This document shows positions 32,216 through 43,299 of a stretch of 64,000 bases of DNA, piece after piece; position 1 is the first letter of the stretch, and every line of letters starts with the position of its first letter. Source of the stretch: Capsicum annuum (Eukaryota; Streptophyta; Magnoliopsida; Solanales; Solanaceae); NCBI RefSeq assembly GCF_002878395.1, contig NC_061119.1:18701645-18765644 (forward strand), written 5' to 3'. The position numbers were made by a program, and so were the translations under genes. The notes beneath the pieces were generated by a model. That model saw nothing but the letters and a program-made list of their open reading frames with translations, ran no database searches and was not told where the DNA came from.

Positions 32216-33480
32216 GTTGACTTAAAAATAGAGAATAAGATTTATTTATAAAAATATAATTTAATCAGAAAAAGTTATAGTTGCTTAGTATCTTTGTTGT
32301 TGAAGTGGATGTGTGGGAGATTAGTGAAAAAAATAAAATGACGTGGGTAAGATGATAAATGTGATTTATATGTAAAATTGAAATTGTATTAGAAAAATAT
32401 ACAAACTGTTGAGTATGTTTCTTGTGAAAGTACTTGTGTGGGAGGTTAGTGGGAAAATAATAAGACGTGGATTAGAGGAAGTTTTAGGATTTGAAAAGAA
32501 GTGGAATACTGGGGGTTAATTCTCATATTGATATGATGGCTAATTAGGAATTTTGAGTAATATATTTGATTAAAAACTGAACTAACATCTTACAAATCAA
32601 AGCCTCACATGGATTTTTTATATCTCAATTTAAAAATATTGTCTTCTTTGTTTTTGTTTGAAACTTTTTATATAAGTTTATAGCTTTATTAATTTTTTTC
32701 ATTATGTTTATCTAAATAGTGTAATATGCGATTCTGATTTTTTTTTCCTTATTTAATGTTTTTCCTATGATTAAAATAATTTTTTTATATAATATGACTT
32801 TTCAGTCACAGTTGTTCTTATAATTTTTATTTATATTAGAAGATTATTAATTACTTAATAAAAAATTAAACAGTTATTAAAACATGTAAGTTACTATTAA
32901 CATTTTGCAACATCGAAAACTTTGTTTGCTTTAAGTATAGGAAAATAGAAATTTAGATATTGTAAAATTTATCTATATGAAAAACTGCGTAGGAAATTAC
33001 CTTGCAATTTGCTTGAAAATAGAAAATGTGATTTATTTGTAATATTAAAATTGTATTAAAAAAGTTACAAATTGCTAAGTATATTTGTTGTGGAAGTGAT
33101 TGTGTGGTAGGTTAGTAGAAAACATGAGTACGAATATCACATACTTATGTATAAAATGTTGTTATCTTTTTAATTTCTTATTGTACTACTTTAAATAGTT
33201 GTTTTTATTTCCTCAACTAACTGTTGGTGCTTTGTATTAATTTATGTATTTATGTGCATTTTATTTTTTAAACAGAAGGTAGATTTGTGAGATGATTGCT
33301 GAAAATTTGGATACCTATAGTGAATATAATATGACTTTTAAGTCACAATTATGTTTTTATAAATTTTTTTATTTATATTAGAAGATTATTAATTAGTTAA
33401 AATATAATTAAACAATAATTGAAACATGTAATTTACTATTTACATTTTGTAGATAACAAAGACTTTGTTTGTTTTAAATA
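32216..33480. repeat. Diverged tandem repeats in AT-rich DNA, including a ~537-bp duplication
   Basis: A motif close to TGTGTGGGAGRTTAGTGRAAA occurs at about 32310, 32435, 33100 and 40841. Longer alignment shows 32789-33130 duplicated by 33326-33485 plus 38171-38267 plus 40788-40870, the second unit being split by later insertions. Shared landmarks are TATGACTTTT.AGTCACA, AGAAGATTATTAATTA, ACTTTGTTTG and GGAAATT(A)..TTGCTTGAAAATAG. No coding content is seen. The boundary of the Helitron-like element could not be found here. Confidence 0.65.
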
Positions 33481-34326
33481 AAGATAATACCCAATTACCC
33501 CCCTGAACTATACCTAAAAAAGGTTATGACACACCTCAACTTAAAGGCGGTCCTATTACCCCCGAACTAATAAAAAGTGTAATTTTGATACTCTTAGTGC
33601 CTACATGGCACATGCGTAGCACAACACACTGAAGTGTCTACGTAGGCACACGTGTGTGCCACGTATGTGCCACGTAGGTACTAAGGGTGTCAAAATTATA
33701 CTTTTAATTAGTTCAGGGGGGTAATAGGACCCTCTTTAAGTTGAGGTGTGTCATAGCTAGGGGTGTTCATGGGTCGGTTTGGATCGGTTAGTGGTTAAAA
33801 TCATAACCAAAATCAATTTTAGTCGGTTTTTGAATATGTAAAACCAAACCAAACCACAAAAAGAAAATAACCGCCAGTTTGGTTCTTGTCGGTTTGGTTC
33901 TGTTTTTTTATTTTTTTGGTTATTGACTAGCCTACTCCAACCATCTCTAGAATAAACTCCTTTTTTTAACCCATAGAAAAGAGTATCACATTGAATAATT
34001 TCTCATGAAATATTTGTACAGTGATGGACAAATGACACTATAAACTCTTAAAAATCATAACAAACACATTAAATAAAACTAACATTGAGATGAAAAGCAT
34101 CAGCTTTGTATTGTATGCACTAAGAGTATCAAACAACATATAAACATATACATGTATATTGTAAAATAGAGCTTTGTGTTCTGTTACAGTGTAATGCAAG
34201 AAGAGACAGAGTTGGGTAAATATGAGTTATCTGTTTACTTTAAATACTAGCTAGGTGAGCTAATCATATAGGAAACGATTGAATAAATAAGAAGACATAA
34301 AACTACCATTTGAACCAGGGACCATG

Positions 34327-34968
34327 TGATACAAGTATGATCATGATCATGAGACTTTTGAGTATTTTTGAAGACTAGTCACTAAAGAGCTTTTTTGTCA
34401 TTTCTCTATTATTTATAATGTTGTATAAATAGAACCTTGTAGGTTTTATTTTCTTAGTTTATGCTTGATATTGAAGACACTACTCTTGTGAGAGAGAGAG
34501 TTCTCAAAACAAAAATTAGGGCATAGCATAAGGGTGGATTCTCTTATGTGTTGCAAAGCTTGAGACTTTGGTGCTTTGATAGGTGGATGCCCCTCTTGTA
34601 TCATTGTAAGAGTTAGGTGTTTGTTGTATGAAGTGTTAAATGTCAAAGAGTGAATATGCTCTTGGGTTATTAAGACTACATCAACACTTGTCTAACTATC
34701 TATCTTTGTTTCTTATCCTAATCTTGTAGTTTGTGTTTTTGTTGTTGAAGCCGTTTGGTTATTGTGGTTATAACATTGTTGTTCTTTATTTTTATTATCA
34801 TAATATAGTTTGGTTTGATGCTGGAAATTAGGTGTTAAACACCTCATTACATATGTTCTTGTTGTGTTCTTGAATTTGAGAGGGGTCACCAAAAGAGGTC
34901 CATAGTTCCTTGAACTAGTGGACTGTTTTGGTGTTTATTTTTTTGTGTTCTTGGGTTGTCTTGTATCA
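34327..34968 (+). repeat. 5' LTR of the gag-only element
   Basis: 642 bp, beginning TGATACAAGTATGATCATGA and ending TTGTATCA. A palindromic ATGATCATGATCAT core lies near the start. A possible TATA-like TGTATAAATAG is at about 34423-34433. Confidence 0.88.
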
Positions 34969-35568
34969 TTTGGTATCAAATCAAGGTTTTATTTTGTTTC
35001 AACAAAATGAATCTTAGAATTGTTATCTTGAAAATAAAAAAAAAAAAAAAGTGAAAAGAAAGAAAAAGAAAAAAAGTTATTGTTCACATTTTTAGGGTCT
35101 TTCAAAAAAAACTTGATTTTTGTGTGTTTTGTGTGTTTCTAGTGTTAGATCCTTATTCCCTAACACTATTAGAGTCTATAAATTGAAAATATCAACAAAA
35201 AAGAAGTGTCAAAATAGAAAATCCCCCCCCCCCCAAAAAAAACCTAAACCCGTTTTTGACCCTAGGTTAAATTTTGAGTTTTTCATTTTGTGTTTTTCTT
35301 GTGTTTTTAGTGTTAGATTTGTATTCTCTAACACTATAGGAGTATAGGGTTAGAATTTGATCTAAATTTGAGGTTATTTGAGTCATCCACCATTGTTAAG
35401 CTTGAGTTTGAAGATACCTGAAGGTGGGATCACATTGTGGGAGGTTGTTTTAAACTCACGTGTGTTTTGGTTTGTAGAATTTATATTGTATTATTGTGTG
35501 TGGCGTTGTGGACTGATTGGGTGTCTTGTTGGACCGTAACTTGAAGGGTTATTTTTGGTATAACCACA

Positions 35569-36967
35569 ATGGAATCCAGGCTTCAAATGCTCAAACAATG
35601 AATAATAATGCCATCATTCTCATTTTGGCTCGCCTTGAAACTATGTCCTGAGATGTGGCTAGGTTGAATGTGGGTCATGAGAAATTAGATACGGATGTGG
35701 CATCAATAAGTGGGAGATTATAACATATGGAAATCCAAAGGAGTCGACCTTTCACACCTCAAAAAATTCCCCAACTAATACTCCCGGGACCATGCACCAA
35801 ATGCTATATCCACCAATTTCCACAAATCCAACCAATCTGTACTCCCGAAGCCAAGAACAAGATAGATCAAACCATCTTCCACTTCACCAAGTCCAACAAG
35901 AAGGGCTTGGAACCCAAAAACCACCACCAAACCCGAACCCTCTCATCCAAACTCTACTTGACCAAAGACCTTACTATCTAAATCCAATCCCACCACTACA
36001 AGCTCCACTTAACCCAAATAGACCCATCCATGTTGAGGGCTATGGTAGGGGTGAAAAACATGGTGGTTATGGGCCATATGATGATGTTTACTTGAGAGAA
36101 GAAATAATGAGGGGTAGACATAGGGAGTTAGAACGAGAGGTGAGATATGGCCATCCAAACCGAGATGTAGGTCTTAATTCCATCAAAGTAAGCCTTCCTA
36201 TTTTCAAAGGTGAGAGTGATCCTGAAGCCTACTTTGCATGGGAGTCATCTTATGACAAGATGCTCCAACTTAATGATCTCACCGAAGAAAAGAAAAGTTG
36301 CTATGCTATAGCTCACTTCGAAGGGTATGCTAATACATGGTGGGAGTATGTTAAACAGTTTGGGAATGAGATGATTGGGGGATAACCTCCTCCTTGGTTT
36401 CGATTGAAGAACCTTATATGGAAATGGTACTTACCCGAGACTTATAGGCATGATCTTCTTGCCAAATTGTATAATTTGAGGTAAGGGAGCAAGAGTGTCA
36501 TGGCTTACTATGATGAATTTCAACAATTAATGTTGAAACTTGACCATCGAGGCGAGCAAGTAATTCATGACACTGTGCGCTTCAAGGTTGGGTTAAACAA
36601 GGACATCTCCACTCGCATGACGCTTCACAAATTCGACACCGTAGATGGCATCTTCCACGCTGATTTAGAGGTTGAGAGGGATCTCAAAGAGAACTCATTC
36701 ATGGCTACCCAACCCGAGGCCACTAAGGGTTTCCAAAAACACCCTCCAAGGTATGAAGGTAAATTGAATTCTACTTCCAATCCCAAGGGGTTTCAATGCT
36801 TCAAGTGTCAAGAGTGGGGGCACAAGGCTAGTAAGTGCCCAAACTGGAGAAATATGATCCTAAGGGGGGGGGGTAGATTGTACTATCTTGGAGAAGAGGT
36901 AGGCATTGAATCGGTTAAGAATGATGATAAACTGCAAGATGGAGAACAAAAAAAAGCCAAAGTGTAA
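35569..36967 (+). pseudogene. gag of the gag-only element (degenerate)
   Basis: The N-terminal part near 35569-35730 is a stop-interrupted frame with heptad-like LARLETMS and LNVGHEKLDTDVASI, probably a coiled coil. From 35792 one frame stays open to 36967 except for TAA at 36383-36385 and 36482-36484, both where Gln is expected (before PPPWF and after LR). It includes the gag core (AYFAWESSYDKMLQLNDL, EGYANTWWEYVKQF, YYDEFQQLMLKLD, RFKVGLNKDI) and a CCHC zinc knuckle (C-F-K-C-Q-E-W-G-H-K-A-S-K-C, about 36796-36837). Not translatable whole. A poly-C/poly-A tract lies at 35223-35247, upstream. Confidence 0.82.
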
Positions 36968-37078
36968 AATGAAGAGTATGGAGAAGATGTGTGGCTGGAA
37001 GAAAGAGATTGTGAAGTGCCTTTGTAAAAGAGGTCAGCCCGTGAATTTGTGGTCAAATTCCTCTCAATATGGAGAGGA

Positions 37079-37718
37079 TGATACAAGTATGATCATGATC
37101 ATGAGACTTTTGAGTATTTTTGAAGACTAGTCACTAAAGGGCTCTTTTGTCATTTCTCTATTATTTGTAATGTTGTATAATAGAACCTTTTTGGGTTTAA
37201 TTTCTTAGTTTATGCTTGATATTGAAGACACTACTCTTGTGAGAGAGGGTTCTCAAAACTGAAATTAGGGAATAGCATAAGGGTGGATTCTCTTGTGTGT
37301 TGCAAAGCTTAAGACTTTGGTGCTTTGAGAGGTGGATGCCCCTCATGTGTCATTGTAAGAGTTAGGTGTTTGTTGTATGAAGTGTTAAAGGTCTAAGAGT
37401 GAATATGCTCTTGGGTTGTTAAGACTACATCAGCACTAGTATAACTATTTATCTTTGTTTCTTGTCCTAATTTTGTAGTTTGTGTTGTTGTTGTTCAAGC
37501 ACTTTCGCTATTGTGGTTGTAACATTGTAGTTCTTCATTTTTATTGTCATAATATAGCTTGGTTTGCTGCTGAAACTTAGGTGTTAAACACCTCATTACG
37601 TGGTGTTCTTGTTGTGTTCTTGAATCCGAGAGGGGTCACCAAAAGAGGTTCATAGTTCCTTGAACTAGTGGACTGTTTTGGTGTTTGCTTTCTTGTGTTC
37701 TTGGGCTATCTTGTATCA
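37079..37718 (+). repeat. 3' LTR of the gag-only element
   Basis: 640 bp, same ends as the 5' LTR, preceded by a purine-rich tract and followed by the CCATG target duplication. Confidence 0.88.
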
Positions 37719-38299
37719 CCATGGTAACTCGTATTGTGAAAGCTGAAGTAGAAAGAGTAAGGTAGGGATCGAAGGGTTAACTTATTAGTAATAGTAGGTA
37801 GAGTTGGGTTTGAGTTTGGGGCTTCGGACAATTGGGCTAAAGTATTGGTTGGGCTAGACATAGATTAAAATTTTTAGTTTTAGATTAAATTTAATAAAAT
37901 ATTTATATTTTATTTATAAATAATTATAATATATATATATATATAAAATTTATCGGTTCGGTTTGATTATTTTCACGATTTTTTAAGTAAAATCATAACC
38001 AAACCAAATAACATCGATTTTTTAAAATAAAAAACCAAACCTAACTAAACCAAATCAAACGTCGGCTTTTTTAATTGGTTTGGTTCGATTTACGGTTCGG
38101 TTTGGTTTTTAACCAAACCCATGAATACCTCTAGTCATAACCTTTTTAGGTATAGTTCAGGGGGTAATAGAGATGTAAGTATTAAAAGATATAATTTAAA
38201 CTCTCTAGTAGAGATTTTCGTGGAAATTGCTTGAAAATAGGAATGTAATTTTTCTTTAAAATAAAAACACTACTAAAAAATATAGAAAAATCGACCAGA

Positions 38300-39200
38300 A
38301 AAACTGACCACAGTTTGTGGTCATAAAAAACCCAACACATGTGATCAGTTTTCTATTTTAAAAAAAAATATTTTTTTAAAAAGCGACTATATGTGGTCGT
38401 CGCTTTTTTATATTTTAAAATTTTAAAATAATTATTTCAATAATTTTTATATTATTTATTATTTCCTTTAAAAATAAAAAATAAAAAAAATGACCACTCG
38501 TGGTCGCTTTTAGATTTTTAAAATTAGACCTGAAAATAATTTTAAAAACCTAATCACAAGTGGTCGGTTTTTAATAATTTTAAAAAATAGACCACTTGTG
38601 GTCGGTTTTATTTAAAAGATATAATTAAAAACTATTTTTAAAAATTGACCACATGTGGTCGGTTCTTAAAATTAGTTTTAATTATATTTTTAAAATAAAA
38701 TCGATCAGAAGTGGTCGGATTTTAATTTTAAAAAAATAATTTTAAAAAACCGACCACTTATGCTCGGTTTTATTTAAAAAATATAATTAAAAAATATTTT
38801 TAAAAAACGACCACATGTGGTCGGTTTTTAATTAAAAAAATAAAATAATTTTAAAAAACCGACCACAAGTGGTCGGTTTTTAATTTAAAAAAATAAAGAA
38901 AATAATTTTAAAAAATCAACCACTTGTGGTCGATTTTATTTAAAAATATAATTAAAAATTATTTTTAAGAAGCAACCACATGTGGTCGGTTTTTAATTAA
39001 AAAAAGAAAATAATTTTAAAAAACCGACCACTCGTGGTCGATTTTATTTAAAAAATATAATTAAAAACTATTTTTAAAAACAGACCACAAATTATATTTT
39101 TAAATAAAACAGACCACAAGTGTTCGGTTTTTAATTAAAAAATAATAATTTTAAAAAATTAACCACTTGTGGTCGGTTTTATTTAAAAAATATAATTAAA
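38300..39200. repeat. Left subterminal palindrome array of the CACTA element
   Basis: About 17 copies of GACCAC(A/T)(A/T/C)GTGGTCGG-like palindromes, many 50-60 bp apart (for example near 38590, 38647, 38702, 38808, 38860, 38916, 38975 and 39025), separated by TTTTAAAAA spacers. In CACTA elements such repeats bind transposase. About eight further copies lie at the right end (40228-40760). Confidence 0.85.
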
Positions 39201-39213
39201 AAGTATTTTTAAA

Positions 39214-40063
39214 AAGTGACTTGAAATATTTAAGCGTAGTTACTTGAATTATGAATTAGTGACTTTTGTTTTGAAATTAGGTACTTGAAATGTGAACTTG
39301 TGTTTTGATTTTAGTAAAGTGTGGTCACTTGAGAAGTGACTTAGTGACTTGAAAATGTTGAAGTGTAGGTACTTAAAATGTGATCTTTTCATTTTGAATT
39401 AAGTTTAGTTTGGTAACTTGTGAAGTGAATTAGTGACTTGAAAATGTTTAGGTGTGGGTACTTGAAATGTGAACTTTTCATTTTGAATTAAGTCTAGTTT
39501 GTTAACTTGTGAAGTGAATTAGTCACTTGAAAATGTTTAGGTGTAGGTACTTGAAATGTAAACTTTTCATTTTGAATTTAGTTTAGTTTGATAATTTGTG
39601 AAGTGACTTAGTGACTTGAAAGTGTTTAGGTGTAGGTACTTGAAATGTGAACTTTTCATTTTGAATTTTATTTAGTTTGGTAACTTGTGAAGTGAATTAG
39701 TGACTTGAAAATATTTAGGTGTAGGTACTTGAAATGTGAACTTTTTATTTTAAATTAAGTTTAGTTTGGTAACTTGTGAAGTGAATTAGTGACTTGAAAA
39801 TGTTTAGGTATAGGTGGTACCTGAAATGTGAACTTTTCATTTTGAATTTAGTTTAGTTTGATAACTTGTGAAGTGAATTAGTGACTTGAAATAGTTAAGT
39901 GTAGGTACTTGAAATGTGAACTTTTCATTTTGAATTTTGTTTAGTTTGGTAACTTGTGAAGTGAATTAGTGACTTGAAATGTTTAAGTGTAGTTACTTGA
40001 ATTATGAATTAGTGACTTTTGTTTTGAATTTAGGTACTTGAAATGTGAACCTGTGTTTTGATT
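39214..40063 (+). repeat. ~90-bp minisatellite, about nine units, inside the CACTA element
   Basis: Units contain GTGACTTGAAAATGTTTAGG, TACTTGAAATGTGAAC, TTTTCATTTTGAATT and TTTGGTAACTTGTGAAGTG. The first (from 39214) and last (to 40063) units share a variant form (TTATGAATTAGTGACTTTTG), so the array is capped by two like units. Confidence 0.88.
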
Positions 40064-40585
40064 TTTAATGTTTGTATTCTTATGGTGGTTGATTGTATAT
40101 TAAATGATTGGTGGACTGTATTGTATAATGGAATGTAGCATAGCTATATGCTGTTATTGTTTTCTACAAAATTACCAGACTGTAGTCTGTTTACTGGAAA
40201 AGTTTCAACATTTTTTTATAAAATTTCCAGAAAAATCGACCACGTGTGGTCAGTTTTTCTGGTAATTCTTTTTAAATACCAATCACATGTGGTTGGTTTC
40301 CTATAATTAATTACAAATTTTTTTATTAAATAAATTATTAAATAAAAAATCGACCACAAGTGGTCGATTTTTTTATAAATTAATTATTTAATTTAAATAC
40401 AAAATCGACCACATGTGGTTGATTTTTTGTAAATTAATTATTTAATTCAAATGAAAAATCAACCACATGTGGTCGATTTTTTATAAATTAATTATTTAAT
40501 TCAAAAAAAAAGATCATTTGTGGCAGTTTTTTTGAAAAATTATTTTTATTTAAAAAAGCTTTTTTTTTTAAAAAAAATAATATTG

Positions 40586-40588
<3 letters not shown>

Positions 40589-40634
<46 letters not shown>
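40589..40634. repeat. (TA)n microsatellite, about 23 repeats
   Basis: Pure TA dinucleotide run in the right part of the CACTA element. It produces an Ile-Tyr repeat in a minus-strand chance ORF. Confidence 0.97.
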
Positions 40635-40638
<4 letters not shown>

Positions 40639-40870
40639 AAAAAAAAAACAACACACTTGGTAAGTTTTAAAAAAGATTTCAGGCTCTTACCGACCACATA
40701 TTTTCGTTGATTTTTTGATCGAAAATGCAGAAAAATTGACCACATGTGGTTGGTTTTGTGATCAATTTTTCTATTTTTTTTGTAGTGAAATTGAATCTAA
40801 AAATTGTAAACTGTAATAAAATGTGTTGCTTTTTGTGGTTGTATGGGAGATTAGTGAAAAACGTGGGTGA

Positions 40871-42730
40871 GAAGAGGAAATGGGGAAGTGGGATTAGTGG
40901 TGGTGGTTTCTTAAAGTCCTTTTTTCAACAATTAGAAGAATAATAAATCGAAATAGTTAATTTACACATAACCACTACTCATTTCAAATTCCAGATACCA
41001 ATTTGTAACCACTTCTGGTTCATTGAAAATTATGGTTGTGGGATATTTATATTTTGCTTGATAAATATATTTAGGTTAGTTAAATTTGATTTTGATCTTT
41101 TAATGTTTTATCTTTTTACTTTTAAAAATAAAAAATAAAAAAAATAATAAGTGGTTGTGTGGGATACGTGCCAGAAAAATGGGGACGGGAATTGTGACGT
41201 GCATTAGGAGGTTTTGTTAGGTTTTTTCCTTTTTGGATTTTATTTATTTTTTTAAAAAAAGATATTTGATTTATTAATATTGTAATCAGAATTAAAAAAA
41301 AAAACACGCTCCTTCCTTTTTACCTTTTCTTAACGCTGTTCAAAGTGAAAAATTTTAGGATTAAAAAAATTTAAGATATAAATTAAATATGTTAAGATAT
41401 AAGTCTTTTAAATATGTTAAGATATAAATTAAATTCAATTATGTTAATTCAATAAAAAATTATTTTTATGTTTAATAGTAAATATAAAAATCTACTATTT
41501 ATCCTAAAAGGTATCACATGTCATTATCCTATTTATCCACTTGGCATCTATCTATGCAAGATTTTTTTGCTATTTATAATAAAATATAGAAGATGTGAAA
41601 GATTAATGAAAAATATTTGCATAAAATTATAAAAGGAGACAAAGAAGTATTTAAATATATTAAGTTATTTTTAAATTTGATGCTGCTTTTGTGTTGGTGT
41701 ATGTATTTGATATCCTTTAGTTACAATTGTGTATGATATAAGTAATTGCCCAAATTTTACTTCGATTATTAAAATAGACCGGTAAACATTTGAGCACAAA
41801 CAAAACTTTTAATTAAAATAATGTAAACGTATAATCAAGCTTTAATAACAGTCTAACATGATAACTAAATGATAAATTTATATTACATATATAATCTTAA
41901 TACATAACATTAAATATTATATGGTTGAACATTAAATATTTATTTTCTGCAATCTTTTATGATGAAAATAACTAATTGAATAGAGTAAAATTATTTCTCT
42001 CTATTTTTCAGGCGAACGTCATTTAAATTCATTGGTGAGCTAATATGTAGCATTTATGTTCATGGCGGCAGTTCACAGATTTGGAGCGAACCAGACATTG
42101 TTCATCAATTTGCAAGATGCGAATTTGTTTTTGTAGCATAAATGGGTAGCATTGCATCAACTTCTGCTCCCATATCTGCAACAATATTTTATAAAATCAA
42201 ATAATTGAAACAAAAAATATAAATTTGAAGAGAGGATAAGCCGTTGGTAGTTCGTTAGATTGAAACATGTAAGTCGAGAATGAAGCGTGGTTATGATTAA
42301 GAAGAAAATCATAACAAAAATAAGCCATAGATTATACAAATAAAATGCTAAACATACCAATTATAATCTCCATATTTAAACGGAAATAATACCAATTGTT
42401 CAGAAAAACCAAATACACAAATGTTATGTACCCCATAACTTAAAAGTGCTGCAATGACAAACAAATCTATCATCATCATCATCCCCATAATTACTAATAC
42501 TAAAGAGTATAATTACATGCAAGGGAAGAGCTGAAAAGGGACACTCTACAAAAGATGATACGATCGCAGCTTCAATCAATGATGTACTCCTTACAACGGC
42601 CCTGTGTCCTAAATAACCCACCCATCCGGTCAATACCACGCCATGTAACCTTTCCCTAATAAAGAAACAATATGTATGCCTTCTTTGCAAACGGTACGTA
42701 AAACTTCACAAAGATGACATGGGTTGTTTT
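40871..42730. other. Intergenic DNA without a supported gene
   Basis: About 48 bp at 40871-40919 (GGGGAAGTGGGATTAGTGG within) recur at 43299-43346 next to the PPR pseudogene. Near 42009-42041 a TTTTTCAG precedes GGCGAACGTCATTT...CATTGGTGAGCT, similar to 20699-20731. Otherwise AT-rich with chance ORFs. Confidence 0.4.
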
Positions 42731-42735
42731 CTTTA

Positions 42736-42912
42736 TCAGCACCGGATGTCCTGCGCTTGGTTTCCTTGAGCAGAGAAGCCTTCCACCACCGTCAGCCCTC
42801 TGACTCGACATTCAAGATTATTGGCAAGGAATGTCACTAGCTGACCTGAATTATTAGCAAACTCTATTACCTCACAAATAAGAATCAAAGAGTCATCAAC
42901 GATACTAACCAT
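42736..42912 (-). CDS. Unrecognised 58-residue ORF, probable last exon of a gene fragment
   Basis: From ATG at 42912 to TGA at 42736 on the minus strand, reading MVSIVDDSLILICEVIEFAN and later NNLECRVRGLTVVEGFS. The balanced residue composition and non-repetitive sequence look protein-like and end cleanly. No family is recognised. It lies in the same orientation as the PPR fragment and the fragment at 44529 but belongs to neither. Confidence 0.35.
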   Translation of the reverse strand: MVSIVDDSLILICEVIEFANNSGQLVTFLANNLECRVRGLTVVEGFSAQGNQAQDIRC

Positions 42913-43299
42913 GAAAAATTTGTGATTTTTGTCTTCAAGTGCTCAAGTTTGCAGTAAATTTAAGAGGAATTTGAAATGTTGAGGCCTGATATTTTACTAC
43001 TTTAAGATGTACAACAAAAAGTGTTTATAATGTTATAATGTTCGCAATCATACAGCAGCAAAGCATAGTGCAATATACCTGTAATCGTACTTTGAAACTT
43101 GGGAATTCCTAATCAAGCAAGAGATAGAGAAAGACAGTAATCTATTATATTTTTGTAAATCGATATTGGTAGAGCACATGATTTTGATAATTTCTTGCAA
43201 AATTGATACTAACACCTATGTAAAACTAATTGGTAGTCAAGAAAAAAAGATGTAAACAATGAAATTATCCGGAAATAACCAAATCAAAAAAACCGTCCA

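Larger units (their letters stand above)
34327..37718 (+). mobile_element. Gag-only LTR retrotransposon (TR-GAG type)
   Basis: 3392 bp, LTRs 34327-34968 (642 bp) and 37079-37718 (640 bp), both TG...CA, flanked by a perfect 5-bp target duplication CCATG (34322-34326 and 37719-37723). A tRNA-Met-like PBS (34971-34982, two mismatches) and a purine-rich tract (about 37068-37078) are present. The 2.1-kb interior encodes only a gag-like protein; no protease, RT or integrase motif is seen. It would depend on enzymes from a partner element. The LTRs differ at scattered sites, so the insertion is not very recent. Confidence 0.9.
33758..38133. mobile_element. Non-autonomous hAT element nested in the MITE
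   Basis: Terminal inverted repeats TAGGGGTGTTCATGGGT (33758-33774) and its counterpart at 38117-38133 match at 15 of 17 positions. Flanks GTCATAGC (33750-33757) and GTCATAAC (38134-38141) match at 7 of 8, the 8-bp target duplication expected of hAT. Subterminal regions are rich in CGGTTTGG / CCAAACC motifs in inverted orientation. Without the LTR element nested at 34327 it is under 1 kb and has no transposase frame. Confidence 0.85.
33494..38170. mobile_element. Palindromic (foldback) MITE, interrupted by a hAT element
   Basis: The left arm 33494-33533 (ATTACCCCCCTGAACTATAC then CTAAAAAAGGTTATGAC) is the reverse complement of the right end 38134-38170 with few differences. Inside, 33531-33600 pairs with 33680-33750 (both contain CTATTACCCC... 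and its complement, and ACTTAA). The whole element can therefore fold back on itself. The right terminus is displaced to 38134 because a hAT element inserted at 33758. No transposase; the family is unassigned. Confidence 0.8.
38268..40787. mobile_element. Non-autonomous CACTA (En/Spm) element
   Basis: 2520 bp, starting CACTACTAAAAAATATAG and ending CTATTTTTTTTGTAGTG, i.e. CACTA terminal inverted repeats. The flanking three bases are AAA on both sides, as for the 3-bp CACTA target duplication. Subterminal regions carry about 25 copies of a palindromic motif near GACCACAWGTGGTC (about 17 left, 8 right), typical of transposase-binding sites. The centre is a ~90-bp minisatellite and no transposase gene is present. 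Confidence 0.93.

Noticed and set aside
32080..33490. Search for the 5' terminus of the Helitron-like element
   Set aside because: No convincing TC start with a conserved plant-Helitron end could be fixed by eye, so no boundary is reported.
34327..37718. Reading the gag-only element as a chromovirus relic
   Set aside because: LTRs are short and unrelated, gag motifs differ from A and B, and the interior has no trace of pol.
38300..39200. Regularly spaced short repeats resembling a CRISPR array
   Set aside because: The repeats are palindromic transposase-site-like motifs inside CACTA termini in a plant nuclear context; spacers are low-complexity TTTTAAAA and there are no cas genes.
40488..40745. 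Minus-strand ORF with an Ile-Tyr repeat
   Set aside because: It is the translation of a (TA)n microsatellite and flanking poly-A/T.
42424..42690. 88-residue minus-strand ORF
   Set aside because: It lies just downstream of the stop of the 58-residue ORF and includes an Asp run from a CAT microsatellite; more likely untranslated sequence.
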